A stretch of 64,000 nucleotides of DNA. Origin: Salinibaculum rarum. GTDB lineage: Archaea; Halobacteriota; Halobacteria; Halobacteriales; Haloarculaceae. The first letter of the stretch is position 1. Each line of letters begins with the position of its first letter. The translations under genes and the position numbers were made by a program. The stretch lies in contig NZ_CP129992.1 in NCBI RefSeq assembly GCF_030505615.1, positions 2,542,001 to 2,606,000 on the forward strand, in the 5' to 3' direction. This document shows positions 32,455 through 41,220 of the stretch, piece after piece. The notes under the pieces were generated by a model. It did no database searches and was not told the DNA's origin. It saw only the letters and a program-made list of their open reading frames with translations.

Positions 32455-32535
32455 ATGCGGGTCGTCACGCACACCAACGGAGCAGTCGGGACGGGCCAGC
32501 GTGGCGGCCGCTCTTTTTCGAAACGCAAACGCTGA
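32455..32535 (+). CDS. candidate 26-codon leader ORF of the lysine operon
   Basis: ATG at 32455 and TGA at 32535 enclose 26 codons; the peptide begins MRVVTHTNGAVG and ends SFSKRKR. The start is at leaderless distance from the TATA-like box. It is basic, unlike most haloarchaeal proteins, and ends with two lysines and three arginines in the last seven residues. It could be a leader peptide or chance. The following 133 bases before dapA contain short hairpins (for example GCTGG-ATACGCTC-CCAGC and GAGT-CAG-ACTC). The evidence is positional only. Confidence 0.3.
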   Translation: MRVVTHTNGAVGTGQRGGRSFSKRKR

Positions 32536-32668
32536 GTCAGACTCCCGGCAGGCGTGGCATTCCTGTCGTGGGTCGTGCTGGATACGCTCCCAGCGACTGG
32601 TCGAGAACCGAACCACACAAGCGACACCCCTGCGAGATAGCAGACAACGACGACCCGACCACGATACC

Positions 32669-33574
32669 ATGACAGACTTCGACACGTTCGGCGGCGTGTA
32701 CCCTGCGATGTGCACGCCCTTCCACGACGACGGTAGCATCGATTTTGAAACACTCCGAGCCGACGCCCAGCGCCTCGAATCGGCGGGCGTGGACGGCCTC
32801 GTTCCGATGGGGTCGACCGGCGAATCCGCAACAGTCAGTCACGACGAACACATCGAGGTTATCGACGCCGTCATCGACGCCGTCGACGTGCCCGTCATCG
32901 CCGGCAGCGGCTCGAACAACACCGCAGAGGCACTCTCGCTCTCCCAGCGCGCGGCCGACGCTGGCGCGGACGCGCTCCTCCTCATCTCGCCGTACTACAA
33001 CAAGCCCGAACAGCGCGGCTTCATCGAACACTACGAGACCATCGCCGACGAGGTGGACGTCCCACAGATTGTCTACAACGTCCCTTCCCGGACCGGCCAG
33101 AACATCGAAGCCGACACCGTCGCACAGCTGGCCGAACACGAGAACATCCAGGGGTTCAAGGCCGCCGGCGGCGACCTGAACCAGGTCAGTGAAATCGTCG
33201 AGAAGACCCGCGACGAGGAGTTCGACGTGCTCTCGGGCAACGACGGCGAGACGCTCCCGATTCTCTCGGTCGGCGGCACCGGCTGTATCAGCGTCGCCGC
33301 GAACGTCGAACCCGAGCGGATGAGCGGGATGGTCCAGGCCGCACTCGATGAGGACTACGCCGAGGCGCGCGCCCGCCACCACGACCTCGGCCCGCTGTTC
33401 CGCGGGATGTTCTGGGAGACCAACCCCATTCCGGTCAAGGCCGCACTGGAGATTCGCGGCAACGGCAACGGCAACGTCCGCTCACCGCTGAGCGAGGCGA
33501 CCCCCGAGACCTACGACCGACTGGAGTCACTGCTGGCCGAGTACGACGACCCGTACGCTGGGGAGGCACGATGA
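32669..33574 (+). CDS. dapA: 4-hydroxy-tetrahydrodipicolinate synthase
   Basis: A 301-residue TIM-barrel aldolase that condenses pyruvate with aspartate semialdehyde, the first committed step to lysine. The Schiff-base lysine is Lys164 (GFKAAGG), the proton-relay tyrosine is Tyr136 (IVYNVPSRTG), and the GSTGE signature is at 49-53. ATG at 32669 (MTDFDTFGGVYPAMCTPF). Length is normal. It heads a run of coupled genes: its stop overlaps the dapB start as ATGA. The upstream 266 bases may act as a leader. Confidence 0.95.
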   Translation: MTDFDTFGGVYPAMCTPFHDDGSIDFETLRADAQRLESAGVDGLVPMGSTGESATVSHDEHIEVIDAVIDAVDVPVIAGSGSNNTAEALSLSQRAADAGADALLLISPYYNKPEQRGFIEHYETIADEVDVPQIVYNVPSRTGQNIEADTVAQLAEHENIQGFKAAGGDLNQVSEIVEKTRDEEFDVLSGNDGETLPILSVGGTGCISVAANVEPERMSGMVQAALDEDYAEARARHHDLGPLFRGMFWETNPIPVKAALEIRGNGNGNVRSPLSEATPETYDRLESLLAEYDDPYAGEAR

Positions 33575-34329
33575 CGCGGCTGGGCGTCAACGGCGCGGCC
33601 GGTCGGATGGGCCAGACCGTCATCGAGACGGCGAGCGAACGCGACGACGTAAGCGTCGCCTTCGGCATCGACGTGGACAGCGACGCCGACACCGAGGTCC
33701 CCCTCTATGCGCCCGACGAAACTGCCGACGCACTCGCCGAGCACGAGCCCGACGCAATCATCGATTTCACCGTCCCTGACTCGACGGTCGCACTCGCAGA
33801 AGCCTGTGCAGACGCGGGCGTCGCGCTGGTCGTCGGGACGACGGGTATCGACGAAGACCAACTCTCCGTGTTGCAGGAAGCCAGCGAGGCGGTCCCACTC
33901 CTGAAGGCGACGAACTTCTCGCGAGGGATTCAGGGACTCTTGCGCGCGCTCGGCCCCGCGCTGGAGGCGCTCGACGGCTACGACATCGAAGTGATGGAGA
34001 CCCACCACAACCAGAAGCAGGACGCCCCGAGTGGTACCGCGAAGACGATACTCGAAGAGGTTTCCGAGCATCGTGACTTCGAGACGGTCGCCGGCCGTGA
34101 GGGTATCCAGCCCCGCGAGGACGGCGAAGTCGGGATGCTCGTCCGGCGGGCGGGGGACATCCGTGGCGAACACGAGGTCATCCTCGCGGACAACGACGAA
34201 GTGCTCTCGATTAGCCACCGCGCGGAGGACCGCGCTGTCTTCGCGGCAGGCGCCATCGACGCCGCGGTGTGGCTGACCGAACAGGACGCCGGCTGGTACG
34301 GCTTCGACGACGTTGTCGACGAGAGCTGA
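33571..34329 (+). CDS. dapB: 4-hydroxy-tetrahydrodipicolinate reductase
   Basis: A 252-residue NAD(P)H enzyme, second in the lysine branch. The nucleotide-binding loop is GVNGAAGRMGQ (5-15). The catalytic block is ETHHNQKQDAPSGTA (about 146-160), with the His and Lys of the family. The C-terminal AAVWLTEQDAGWYGFDDV is typical. The start overlaps the dapA stop by four bases, so the two proteins are co-translated. dapD follows 74 bases later. Confidence 0.95.
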   Translation: MTRLGVNGAAGRMGQTVIETASERDDVSVAFGIDVDSDADTEVPLYAPDETADALAEHEPDAIIDFTVPDSTVALAEACADAGVALVVGTTGIDEDQLSVLQEASEAVPLLKATNFSRGIQGLLRALGPALEALDGYDIEVMETHHNQKQDAPSGTAKTILEEVSEHRDFETVAGREGIQPREDGEVGMLVRRAGDIRGEHEVILADNDEVLSISHRAEDRAVFAAGAIDAAVWLTEQDAGWYGFDDVVDES

Positions 34330-34403
34330 GTCGGTCGCCCCAACCGACCGGACTGTCAGTTGTAACCGACGGTTCCAATAGCCAGGCCCGGGAACGAAGG
34401 GCT

Positions 34404-35234
34404 ATGAGTCTCCAATCCGACATCGAGAATCTCTGGGACCGGTACGACGACGGACTGACAGCCGAGAACGTGTCCGGCAACGACCTCGACGTACTCGCGG
34501 AGTTTCTCCGCGCGCTCGAACAGGGCGACATCCGCGCCGCCGAAAAGAGAAACGGCGAGTGGGAAGTAAACGAGTGGGTCAAGCAGGGCGTCCTCCTGAA
34601 CTTCGGACTGCGCCAGATTTCCGCCTACGAGTACGGCGACGTGACCTACAACGACGTGCTCCCGCTGCTGGACACCGACGACCTGGCCGACCGCGGCTCC
34701 CGGAACACGCCGGACGGGACCGTCGCTCGCCGCGGCGCGTATCTGGGCTCGGACATCATCATGATGAGCCCCTCCTTCGTCAACATCGGTGCGTACGTCG
34801 GCGACGGCACGCTCGTCGACTCCTGTGACACCGTCGGTTCCTGCGCCCAGATCGGCGAGAACGTCAAACTTGGCGCGAACACGCTGATCGGGGGCGTCCT
34901 CGAACCCGTCGAGAACGCGCCGGTCATCGTCGAAGACGGTGCCTCGCTGGGCGCTGGCTGTCGTGTGACCAGTGGCTTCGTCGTCGGCGAGAACAGCGTC
35001 GTCGGCGAGAACACGCTTCTTACTCCTCGGATTCCGGTCTACGACCTCGTCGAAGAGGAGATTATCTACGGTCGCCTCCCGCCGGAGCGCCGTGCCTTCT
35101 CGCGATACGTCGAATCCTCGATTGGCGAGCACGACCTCTTCGACGGCGGCGCCTACAAGCCGGCCGTCGTCGCGACGGACATCGAACAGGAGACCCTGGA
35201 AGGGACCGAACGCGAAGACGCACTTCGAGAATAA
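34404..35234 (+). CDS. dapD: tetrahydrodipicolinate N-succinyltransferase
   Basis: A 276-residue enzyme that transfers succinyl from succinyl-CoA to tetrahydrodipicolinate. An N-terminal helical domain (about 1-90) precedes a left-handed parallel beta-helix built of hexapeptide repeats (VGDGTLVDSCDTVGSCAQIG, VIVEDGASLGAGC, VVGENSVVGENT). ATG at 34404 (MSLQSDIENLWDRYDDG). Its presence shows that this organism uses the succinylase variant of the diaminopimelate pathway rather than the aminotransferase or acetylase variants. Confidence 0.94.
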   Translation: MSLQSDIENLWDRYDDGLTAENVSGNDLDVLAEFLRALEQGDIRAAEKRNGEWEVNEWVKQGVLLNFGLRQISAYEYGDVTYNDVLPLLDTDDLADRGSRNTPDGTVARRGAYLGSDIIMMSPSFVNIGAYVGDGTLVDSCDTVGSCAQIGENVKLGANTLIGGVLEPVENAPVIVEDGASLGAGCRVTSGFVVGENSVVGENTLLTPRIPVYDLVEEEIIYGRLPPERRAFSRYVESSIGEHDLFDGGAYKPAVVATDIEQETLEGTEREDALRE

Positions 35235-35295
35235 TCGCGTCGGCTCGCAGACTGAAGCGGAACCCTTGTTATCGACCGTCCCCCGTCTCGAAGCA

Positions 35296-36540
35296 ATGAC
35301 TCAGGCCACGTCGCCGCCGGTTCGCCGGCTCGCCGACTGGGACCACGACCGGCTGGAACGACTCGCCGCCGACCACGGGACGCCGCTCTACGTCCTCGAT
35401 GTCGAACGGGTGCAGGCGAACTATCGACGCTTTGCAGACGCCTTTCCCGACGCACACGTCATGTACGCGGCCAAGGCCCACACCGGCCAGGCCGTCCTCT
35501 CTGCCTTACTCGACGTTGGCGCGGACATCGAGTGTGCCGCGGCCGGGGAACTGCAGCGGGCAATCGAGGCCGGCGCGGACCCGAACACGCTCCAGTACAC
35601 CGCAGTCAACCCGCCGGCTGGCGACCTCGATTACGCCGTCGAACTGGCGGGTGAGAATCCAGGTCTGACAATCACCGGGGGCGCCCGGGACACCTTCGAC
35701 CGCCTGGAAGAACGCGGCTACGACGGCCGCGTCGCCATCCGAATCAACCCCGGCATCGGCACCGGTCACCACGAGAAAGTCGCCACCGGGAAAGACGCGA
35801 AATTTGGCATCCCCTACGACGAGGTGCCCAAACTGGCCGAGGAGATTGCAGACCGGTTTGAACTGGTCGGTATCCACGCCCACGCCGGCAGCGGCGTCCT
35901 CCACGACGACCTGGACGACCACTGTCGCGCCATCGGAAAGGTGGCAGAGATGGGCCAGACCGTCGAAGAGCGCGTGGGCGGACTGGAGTTTGTCGACTTC
36001 GGCGGCGGCTTCGGCGTCCCCTACCGCGAGGACGAGGAGCCACTCGATATGGAAGTCGTCGGCGAGAAGGTCCGCGAGGCCGTCGGTGACCTCGATGCCC
36101 AGATGAAACTCGAACCGGGCCGGTACGTCGTCGCCGACGCCGAGTTGATTCTGACCGAAGTCAACACGGTCAAGGAGACGCCAGCGACGACCGTCGTCGG
36201 CGTGGACGCCTCGCTGGCGACGCTCATCCGGCCGGCGATGTTCGACTCGTATCATCCGATTCGAAATATCTCAGCCCCCACGCGAGATGCAAAACCGGTC
36301 TCGGTGGGCGGCCCCTGCTGTACGAGCGCAGACGTGTTCTGTACCGACCGCCCAATCGCGCGGCCGGAGCGTAAGGACCTGCTCGCTATCGGTAACGCCG
36401 GGGCCTACGGCTACGAACTCGCGAATCAGTTCCACTCCCAGCCCCGCCCCGCAGAGGTCGCAATCGACGGCGAGGAGGAGCGTATCGTCCGGCGGCGGGA
36501 GACGATGGACGACGTGGTGCGAGTGGAACGAGAGCAATGA
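35296..36540 (+). CDS. lysA: diaminopimelate decarboxylase
   Basis: A 414-residue PLP enzyme that decarboxylates meso-diaminopimelate to lysine. The PLP lysine is Lys60 (HVMYAAKAHTGQ). The glycine-rich phosphate loop is DFGGGFGVPY, and the active-site cysteine is in the block GGPCCTSADVF. ATG at 35296 is chosen; earlier sequence in the frame overlaps dapD. Its stop overlaps the dapE start as ATGA. The enzyme needs the meso isomer, yet no epimerase gene is next to it. Confidence 0.95.
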   Translation: MTQATSPPVRRLADWDHDRLERLAADHGTPLYVLDVERVQANYRRFADAFPDAHVMYAAKAHTGQAVLSALLDVGADIECAAAGELQRAIEAGADPNTLQYTAVNPPAGDLDYAVELAGENPGLTITGGARDTFDRLEERGYDGRVAIRINPGIGTGHHEKVATGKDAKFGIPYDEVPKLAEEIADRFELVGIHAHAGSGVLHDDLDDHCRAIGKVAEMGQTVEERVGGLEFVDFGGGFGVPYREDEEPLDMEVVGEKVREAVGDLDAQMKLEPGRYVVADAELILTEVNTVKETPATTVVGVDASLATLIRPAMFDSYHPIRNISAPTRDAKPVSVGGPCCTSADVFCTDRPIARPERKDLLAIGNAGAYGYELANQFHSQPRPAEVAIDGEEERIVRRRETMDDVVRVEREQ

Positions 36541-37610
36541 CCATCGACGTCCACGAGTTTCACCGCGAAGCCGTCGAGACACCCTCACACGAGGACGTGA
36601 CCGCGATGCGGGAACTGCTCGTCGAAACGCTCGAATCGGGAGGGGTCGAGCCGACCGTCGACGACATCGGGAACGTCACTGCGACGCGCGGCGCGGGGAG
36701 TCCCCACATCGTCCTCAACACGCACATCGACACCGTGCCACCCCACGTCGAGTACGAGCGCGATGGCGACATCGTCCGCGGGCGCGGGGCCTGTGACGCG
36801 AAGGGACCACTCGCGGCGCTGCTGGCCGCATTCTTCGACGCTACCGTCTCCGACGGCCGACTCACGCTCGCAATCTCGCCCAACGAGGAGACGGTCCAGA
36901 CCGGCGGCGCCCATCTCGCGGAGACGCTCGATGCAGACGGGGTCATCGTCGGCGAACCGACCGACCTCGACGTCTGTACGGCCGCACGGGGACAGTTCGA
37001 GGGTGAGATAACGATACGTGGTGAGAGTGCCCACGCCGCAGACCCGGCGAGCGGGCAAAACGCCATCCGCGCGGCGACGGTCATCGTGCAGGGCATGGAG
37101 ACCTACGACGAGAAGTACGGCCCCGGCGAACACGACTCGCTTGGCCGGCCGACGCTGACGCCGACGCTCATCGAGGGTGGCGAAGCGACGAATCAGGTGC
37201 CCGGCGAGTGTACCATCACCTTCGACCGGCGGTCGGTCCCGCCGGAGTCAGTCGATGCTTTCGTGGCACAACTGGAAGAGCACCTCTACCAGTTGCTGCC
37301 CCGCGGGATGGACCTCTCGGTGTCGCTTGCACGCCCGGAGATGCCCTATCCCGAGGCGTTCGCGACCGACGAGGACGACCCGCTTGTCGAGACGCTTCAG
37401 CAGGCGAGCGGCGGCGACGTGCGCCCGTTCGGTGCCGCGACCGAGGCATCCTACTTCGCAGCGTCGGCGCCGACCGTCGTCTTCGGGCCCGGCGTGCTCG
37501 CCGACGACGAGGGGCCGGTCGCCCACGCCGACCGGGAGTACGTCGACCGGCGGGACGTGGCAGCCGCTGCTCGCGCCGTGACCGACGCCGTCTCGGACCT
37601 GCTGGGCTGA
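36537..37610 (+). CDS. dapE: M20-family succinyl-diaminopimelate desuccinylase
   Basis: A 357-residue zinc peptidase-like hydrolase. Metal ligands are His63 and Asp65 (LNTHIDTVPPH), Asp86 (RGACDAKGP), the Glu pair near 116 (ISPNEETVQTGG) and the Glu in IVGEPTDLDV. The dimerisation lid lies in the middle (about 165-280). Context makes it the desuccinylase of the pathway, although M20 enzymes are hard to separate by sequence. Coupled to lysA by a four-base overlap. A hairpin follows its stop. Confidence 0.88.
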   Translation: MTIDVHEFHREAVETPSHEDVTAMRELLVETLESGGVEPTVDDIGNVTATRGAGSPHIVLNTHIDTVPPHVEYERDGDIVRGRGACDAKGPLAALLAAFFDATVSDGRLTLAISPNEETVQTGGAHLAETLDADGVIVGEPTDLDVCTAARGQFEGEITIRGESAHAADPASGQNAIRAATVIVQGMETYDEKYGPGEHDSLGRPTLTPTLIEGGEATNQVPGECTITFDRRSVPPESVDAFVAQLEEHLYQLLPRGMDLSVSLARPEMPYPEAFATDEDDPLVETLQQASGGDVRPFGAATEASYFAASAPTVVFGPGVLADDEGPVAHADREYVDRRDVAAAARAVTDAVSDLLG

Positions 37611-37619
37611 GAGCACCCG

Positions 37620-37646
37620 CCGACTGCAGTATCTTCTTGCAGTCGG
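37620..37646. promoter_or_regulatory. perfect 9+9 bp palindrome between dapE and the ABC operon
   Basis: Arms CCGACTGCA and TGCAGTCGG surround the AT-rich spacer GTATCTTCT. The spacer is 27-35 bases before the ATG at 37664, the position of a TATA box. It is either an operator straddling the promoter or an RNA hairpin ending the lysine transcript; both are possible. Confidence 0.55.
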
Positions 37647-37663
37647 GTCGAGAAGGACGACGT

Positions 37664-38638
37664 ATGAGCGCGATACGCGTCTCGGAGCTGACGAAAGACT
37701 ACGACGGGGTGAGGGCAAACGACGAAGTGAGCTTCGAGGTGGCCGAGGGGGAGATATTCGGGTATCTCGGGCCGAACGGAGCCGGGAAGACGACGACGAT
37801 TCGGACGCTGATGGGATTTCAGTCCCCGACCAGCGGGACGGCCACGCTGCTCGATGCGGACATCCGCGACGAGGAGGCGATGGTCGCGGCGAAAGAGCGA
37901 GTGGGCTATCTCCCCTCGACGCCCGGGTTCGACGAGACGGCGACCGGAACGGAGATACTCGACCTGCACGCCTCGTTGAAAGGCGATTCCCGGCGGCGGG
38001 AACTGCTCGAGATGTTCGACGTGCCCGTCGAGCGGGCGATTCGCGGGTACTCGACGGGTCAAAAGCAGAAACTCGGGCTGGTACAGGCGTTCATGCACGA
38101 ACCGGACCTGGTGGTGATGGACGAACCGACCTCCGGACTGGATCCGCTGGTCCAGCAGCGGTTCAACGAGTTCGTCCGCGAGGAAAAGCAGTCAGGAACC
38201 ACGATTTTTCTCTCCTCGCACGTCCTGAGCGAAGTCCGGCGGGTCTGTGACCGCATCGGAATCATCCGTGACGGCCGGATGGTCACCGTCGAGAACGTCG
38301 AGGACCTGCTCCACCGCAGCGGGAAGTTCGTCCGCGTCCGTGTCGCGGCCGATGTCAGTCGCGAAACTGTTGCCCTCGACGGCATCCACGACCTCTCGGT
38401 CCGGACCTTAGACGAGAGCTACACCGAGACAACCGTCGCCGCTGGAACCGGAGCGACAGTCGACACGGCCACCGAACTCACCTTCACGTACACCGGTGAT
38501 TTCGATTCGTTGGTCGACTTCGTCGACGACTATCACATCCTCGAACTCGACGTGGAGGAGGCACCCCTCGAACAGGTGTTCATGCAGTTCTATGGTTCGG
38601 AATCGGAACCTAACGCCGTCAGCGGAGGTGAGGCCTGA
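37664..38638 (+). CDS. ABC-2 type transporter ATP-binding protein
   Basis: A 324-residue ATPase. Walker A GPNGAGKTTT lies at about 36-45, the signature is GYSTGQKQKLGL (a variant of LSGGQ), Walker B and D-loop are LVVMDEPTSGLD, and the switch His is in FLSSHVLSEV. A C-terminal domain of about 100 residues follows. It pairs with the permease gene downstream, whose ATG shares one base with its stop. Substrate unknown; such pairs export drugs, lipids or peptides. Confidence 0.92.
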   Translation: MSAIRVSELTKDYDGVRANDEVSFEVAEGEIFGYLGPNGAGKTTTIRTLMGFQSPTSGTATLLDADIRDEEAMVAAKERVGYLPSTPGFDETATGTEILDLHASLKGDSRRRELLEMFDVPVERAIRGYSTGQKQKLGLVQAFMHEPDLVVMDEPTSGLDPLVQQRFNEFVREEKQSGTTIFLSSHVLSEVRRVCDRIGIIRDGRMVTVENVEDLLHRSGKFVRVRVAADVSRETVALDGIHDLSVRTLDESYTETTVAAGTGATVDTATELTFTYTGDFDSLVDFVDDYHILELDVEEAPLEQVFMQFYGSESEPNAVSGGEA

Positions 38639-39426
38639 TGTTCGAGTTTGCCCGCTACTACGGCCGGCGACGGGTGAAAGGCTCGCTCGCACTGGCCGCT
38701 GGGCTCGCGGTCCTCACCAGCCTGTACGTGTACATGTTCCCCTCCATCAGCGAGGGCGTCGACCTCGATGCGTACATCGAAGCGATGCCCCCGGCGTTCC
38801 GTGCGGCGTTCGGCGTTCAGTCGCTTGGCAGCATCGAGGGATTTCTCGCGGCCGAACTGTACTCGTTCGGTATCGTCCTCCTGATGGGGTTGTACCTGAC
38901 CTACAGCGCCGCCTCGGTCATCGCAGACGACGTGGAAGACGAGCGCATGGACATGCTCCTCGCGTTGCCGGTGACCCGCTCGAAGCTCCTCCTAGAGAAG
39001 TTCGTCGCGTTGCTCGTCCCCATCGTGGTCGTCAGCGTCGTCCTCCCGGTCGTCGTCTATCTCGGGGTCGTCGCTATCGGGGAAAGCATCTCCGTCCCGG
39101 ACCTCCTGATGGCCCACGTCCTGTCGGTGCCCTATCTGTTGACGACGGCCGCGGTCGGACTGTTCGCCTCGGTCTGGTTCGACCGGACCAGCCTCGCACA
39201 GCGCGCCTCGATGGGCGTCGTCTTCGGACTGTTCCTGATCGATTCGGTCGTGACGAACACCGATTTCGCGGACCTGGGCGTGCTCTCGCCGATGCGATAC
39301 TACGACCCTGCCGCAATCCTGGTCCAGTCGGAGTACGACCTGGCCGGTGGTGTCATTCTGCTGGTGGCGGCGCTGGGTCTCGTCGGCGCGAGTCGTGCGT
39401 ACTTGCAGCGCAAGGACATCTCCTGA
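38638..39426 (+). CDS. ABC-2 type transporter permease
   Basis: A 262-residue membrane protein with six predicted helices. It begins MFEFARYYGRRRVKGSLALA, as is usual for this permease type, with the first helix after a basic head. The cytosolic coupling region DDVEDERMDMLLALPVTRSK sits between helices 2 and 3 and contacts the ATPase. The last residues are QRKDIS. It forms the membrane half of the exporter with the preceding gene. Both are probably controlled from the palindrome at 37620. Confidence 0.9.
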   Translation: MFEFARYYGRRRVKGSLALAAGLAVLTSLYVYMFPSISEGVDLDAYIEAMPPAFRAAFGVQSLGSIEGFLAAELYSFGIVLLMGLYLTYSAASVIADDVEDERMDMLLALPVTRSKLLLEKFVALLVPIVVVSVVLPVVVYLGVVAIGESISVPDLLMAHVLSVPYLLTTAAVGLFASVWFDRTSLAQRASMGVVFGLFLIDSVVTNTDFADLGVLSPMRYYDPAAILVQSEYDLAGGVILLVAALGLVGASRAYLQRKDIS

Positions 39427-39431
39427 GAGCG

Positions 39432-39710
39432 TCACCCGAAGTGCGCGTACAGTTGGAAGGCGACGACGACCGTCGCGAGAGCGGAGAGCGCGACGAGCGA
39501 GTAGAGGCGAGCGCCGAACTCCGTGGGCGGGTTTCTGAGCCGGTCGAGGTTCCGGAGTCGGTACAGTCCGGCGACGAGAAAGAGCGGGCCAGTCCCGAAG
39601 ATAGCGAGCCAGCTCAAATCCGACTGCGTCCAGGTGAAAAGTACAGCAGCGCCGGTAAACAGCGCGCCAACGTAGACAAAACAGAGCGATTCGAGCCGGG
39701 CAGGGTCCAT
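39432..39710 (-). CDS. small three-helix membrane protein
   Basis: A 92-residue protein with three hydrophobic helices (LCFVYVGALFTGAAVLFTW, LAIFGTGPLFLVAGLYRL, YSLVALSALATVVVAFQLYA). No known motif. The short loop RNLDRLRNPPTEFG is polar. It converges with the ABC permease gene with five bases between them. Family unknown to me. Confidence 0.75.
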   Translation of the reverse strand: MDPARLESLCFVYVGALFTGAAVLFTWTQSDLSWLAIFGTGPLFLVAGLYRLRNLDRLRNPPTEFGARLYSLVALSALATVVVAFQLYAHFG

Positions 39711-39797
39711 ACCAACGGCACGGCGCCCCCGCCAAAGAAAGGTTCCGTTGCTGACTGAACGGGCGACGATACCGGAGTCGCGGCGGGTGCCGACAGG

Positions 39798-41180
39798 TCA
39801 GAGTCGGTCGACGAGGTCGTCCGCGACGCCAGTGTAGCCCGCCGGCGTCAACGCCTGCAACTCCTCACGGACCGATTCGGGGACGTCGAGGTCCGCAAAG
39901 AGGTCGTGGAAGGCCTCGATGGTGACGTTCTTGCCCCGCGTCAGCTCTTTGACGCGTTCGTAGGCGTCGGTGTGGCCCTCGCGGCGGAGGATGGTCTGGA
40001 CTGCTTCGCCGATGATTTCGGGCGTGGCAGCCAGTTCCTCGGCCATCACTTGCTCGTTTGGAACGACCTTTGCGAGCCCGTTCTGGCACTTGTTGTAGCC
40101 GATGAGACAGTGGGCAAATGCCGCGCCGATGTTTCGCTTGACCGTCGAGTCCGAGAGGTCACGCTGGAGCCGGGATGTGGTGACGTAATCGCCGAGAAAG
40201 ACCAGGTCGGAGTTTGCCTTCGAGAGGTTCCCCTCGCTGTTCTCGAAGTCGATGGGGTTGACCTTGTGGGGCATCGTCGAAGAACCGGTCTCGCCGTCGA
40301 CAGCCTCCTGGCCGAGATAGCGGTCCGAGACGTAGAGCCACGCGTCCAGGTCCAGGTCCAGCAGGACGTTGTTCGCGCCGCGGAGCGCGTCGAAGACGGC
40401 TTCGAGGTCGTCGCAGGGGTTGACCTGCGTGGTCAGGGGTTCGTGGCGCAGGCCGAGACCGGTGACGAACGACTTGGAGAAGGCGGGCCAGTCGACGTCG
40501 GGATAGGCGGCGTGGTGGGCGGCGTAGGTGCCACTCGCGCCAGCCAGTTTCCCGGCGAGGTCGTCGGCGGCCTGGTCGATGCGGGCGATAGCACGACCGA
40601 GGCGGGACGCGTAGACGGCCATCTCCTTGCCAAAGGTCGTGGGCGTGGCGGGCTGACCGTGAGTCCGGGCGAGCATCGGCACGTCGCGGAACTCGCGGGC
40701 CATCTCGGCGAGTGTGTCGCGAGTCGCGCGCAGTTCCGGCACCAGTACCTCCTCGACGGCCGGTTTGACGAGCAGTCGGTGTGCGAGGTTGTTCACGTCT
40801 TCGCTGGTGAGCCCGAAGTGAATCCACTGGGCTGCATCGAGGTCCTCGGGCAGTCCCTCGCGGACGAAGTACTCGACGGCTTTCACGTCGTGGTTGGTGG
40901 CGGAATACTCGCCGTACCCGTCCGTTTCGAGCTGTTTGACGATATCGGCGTCGTCCTCGTCGAAGTCCTCGTAGAGCGCCTCTAGTGTGGCGCGCTGGTC
41001 TGCGTCGATACTGAGCGGTGTCGCATCAAGGTCGGCGAGCGCGATGAGGTAGTCGACTTCGACGCGGACACGGGCGCGCATGAGTGCTTGCTCGCTGGCG
41101 TACTCGACCAGCGGTTCGGTGTAGCGGGCGTAGCGCCCGTCCAGCGGTGATACTGCCTGTACCGGGGGACGGTGAGTCAT
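39798..41180 (-). CDS. purB: adenylosuccinate lyase
   Basis: A 460-residue tetrameric lyase acting twice in purine synthesis: SAICAR to AICAR and adenylosuccinate to AMP. The fumarase-superfamily signature is GSSTMPHKVNPIDFEN, with the catalytic serine in the flexible loop. An N-terminal PVQAVSPLDGRYARYTEPL and the HFGLTSEDVNN block are also typical. ATG at 41180. It lies 40 bases downstream of the PrsW gene on the same strand, and purNH is not far away, but the purine genes do not form a full operon here. Confidence 0.95.
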   Translation of the reverse strand: MTHRPPVQAVSPLDGRYARYTEPLVEYASEQALMRARVRVEVDYLIALADLDATPLSIDADQRATLEALYEDFDEDDADIVKQLETDGYGEYSATNHDVKAVEYFVREGLPEDLDAAQWIHFGLTSEDVNNLAHRLLVKPAVEEVLVPELRATRDTLAEMAREFRDVPMLARTHGQPATPTTFGKEMAVYASRLGRAIARIDQAADDLAGKLAGASGTYAAHHAAYPDVDWPAFSKSFVTGLGLRHEPLTTQVNPCDDLEAVFDALRGANNVLLDLDLDAWLYVSDRYLGQEAVDGETGSSTMPHKVNPIDFENSEGNLSKANSDLVFLGDYVTTSRLQRDLSDSTVKRNIGAAFAHCLIGYNKCQNGLAKVVPNEQVMAEELAATPEIIGEAVQTILRREGHTDAYERVKELTRGKNVTIEAFHDLFADLDVPESVREELQALTPAGYTGVADDLVDRL

Positions 41181-41220
41181 ATGCTCACCTCCACGACTCC
41201 GGCGAAAAAGCCTGCCGGTC

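Noticed and set aside
32431-32739. 102-codon minus-strand frame opposite the dapA start
   Set aside because: It overlaps dapA and its leader, and has no promoter or acidic composition.
38496-39758. 420-codon frame over the ABC permease
   Set aside because: It is Arg/Pro-rich and a frame shadow of the permease gene, which has clear membrane helices.
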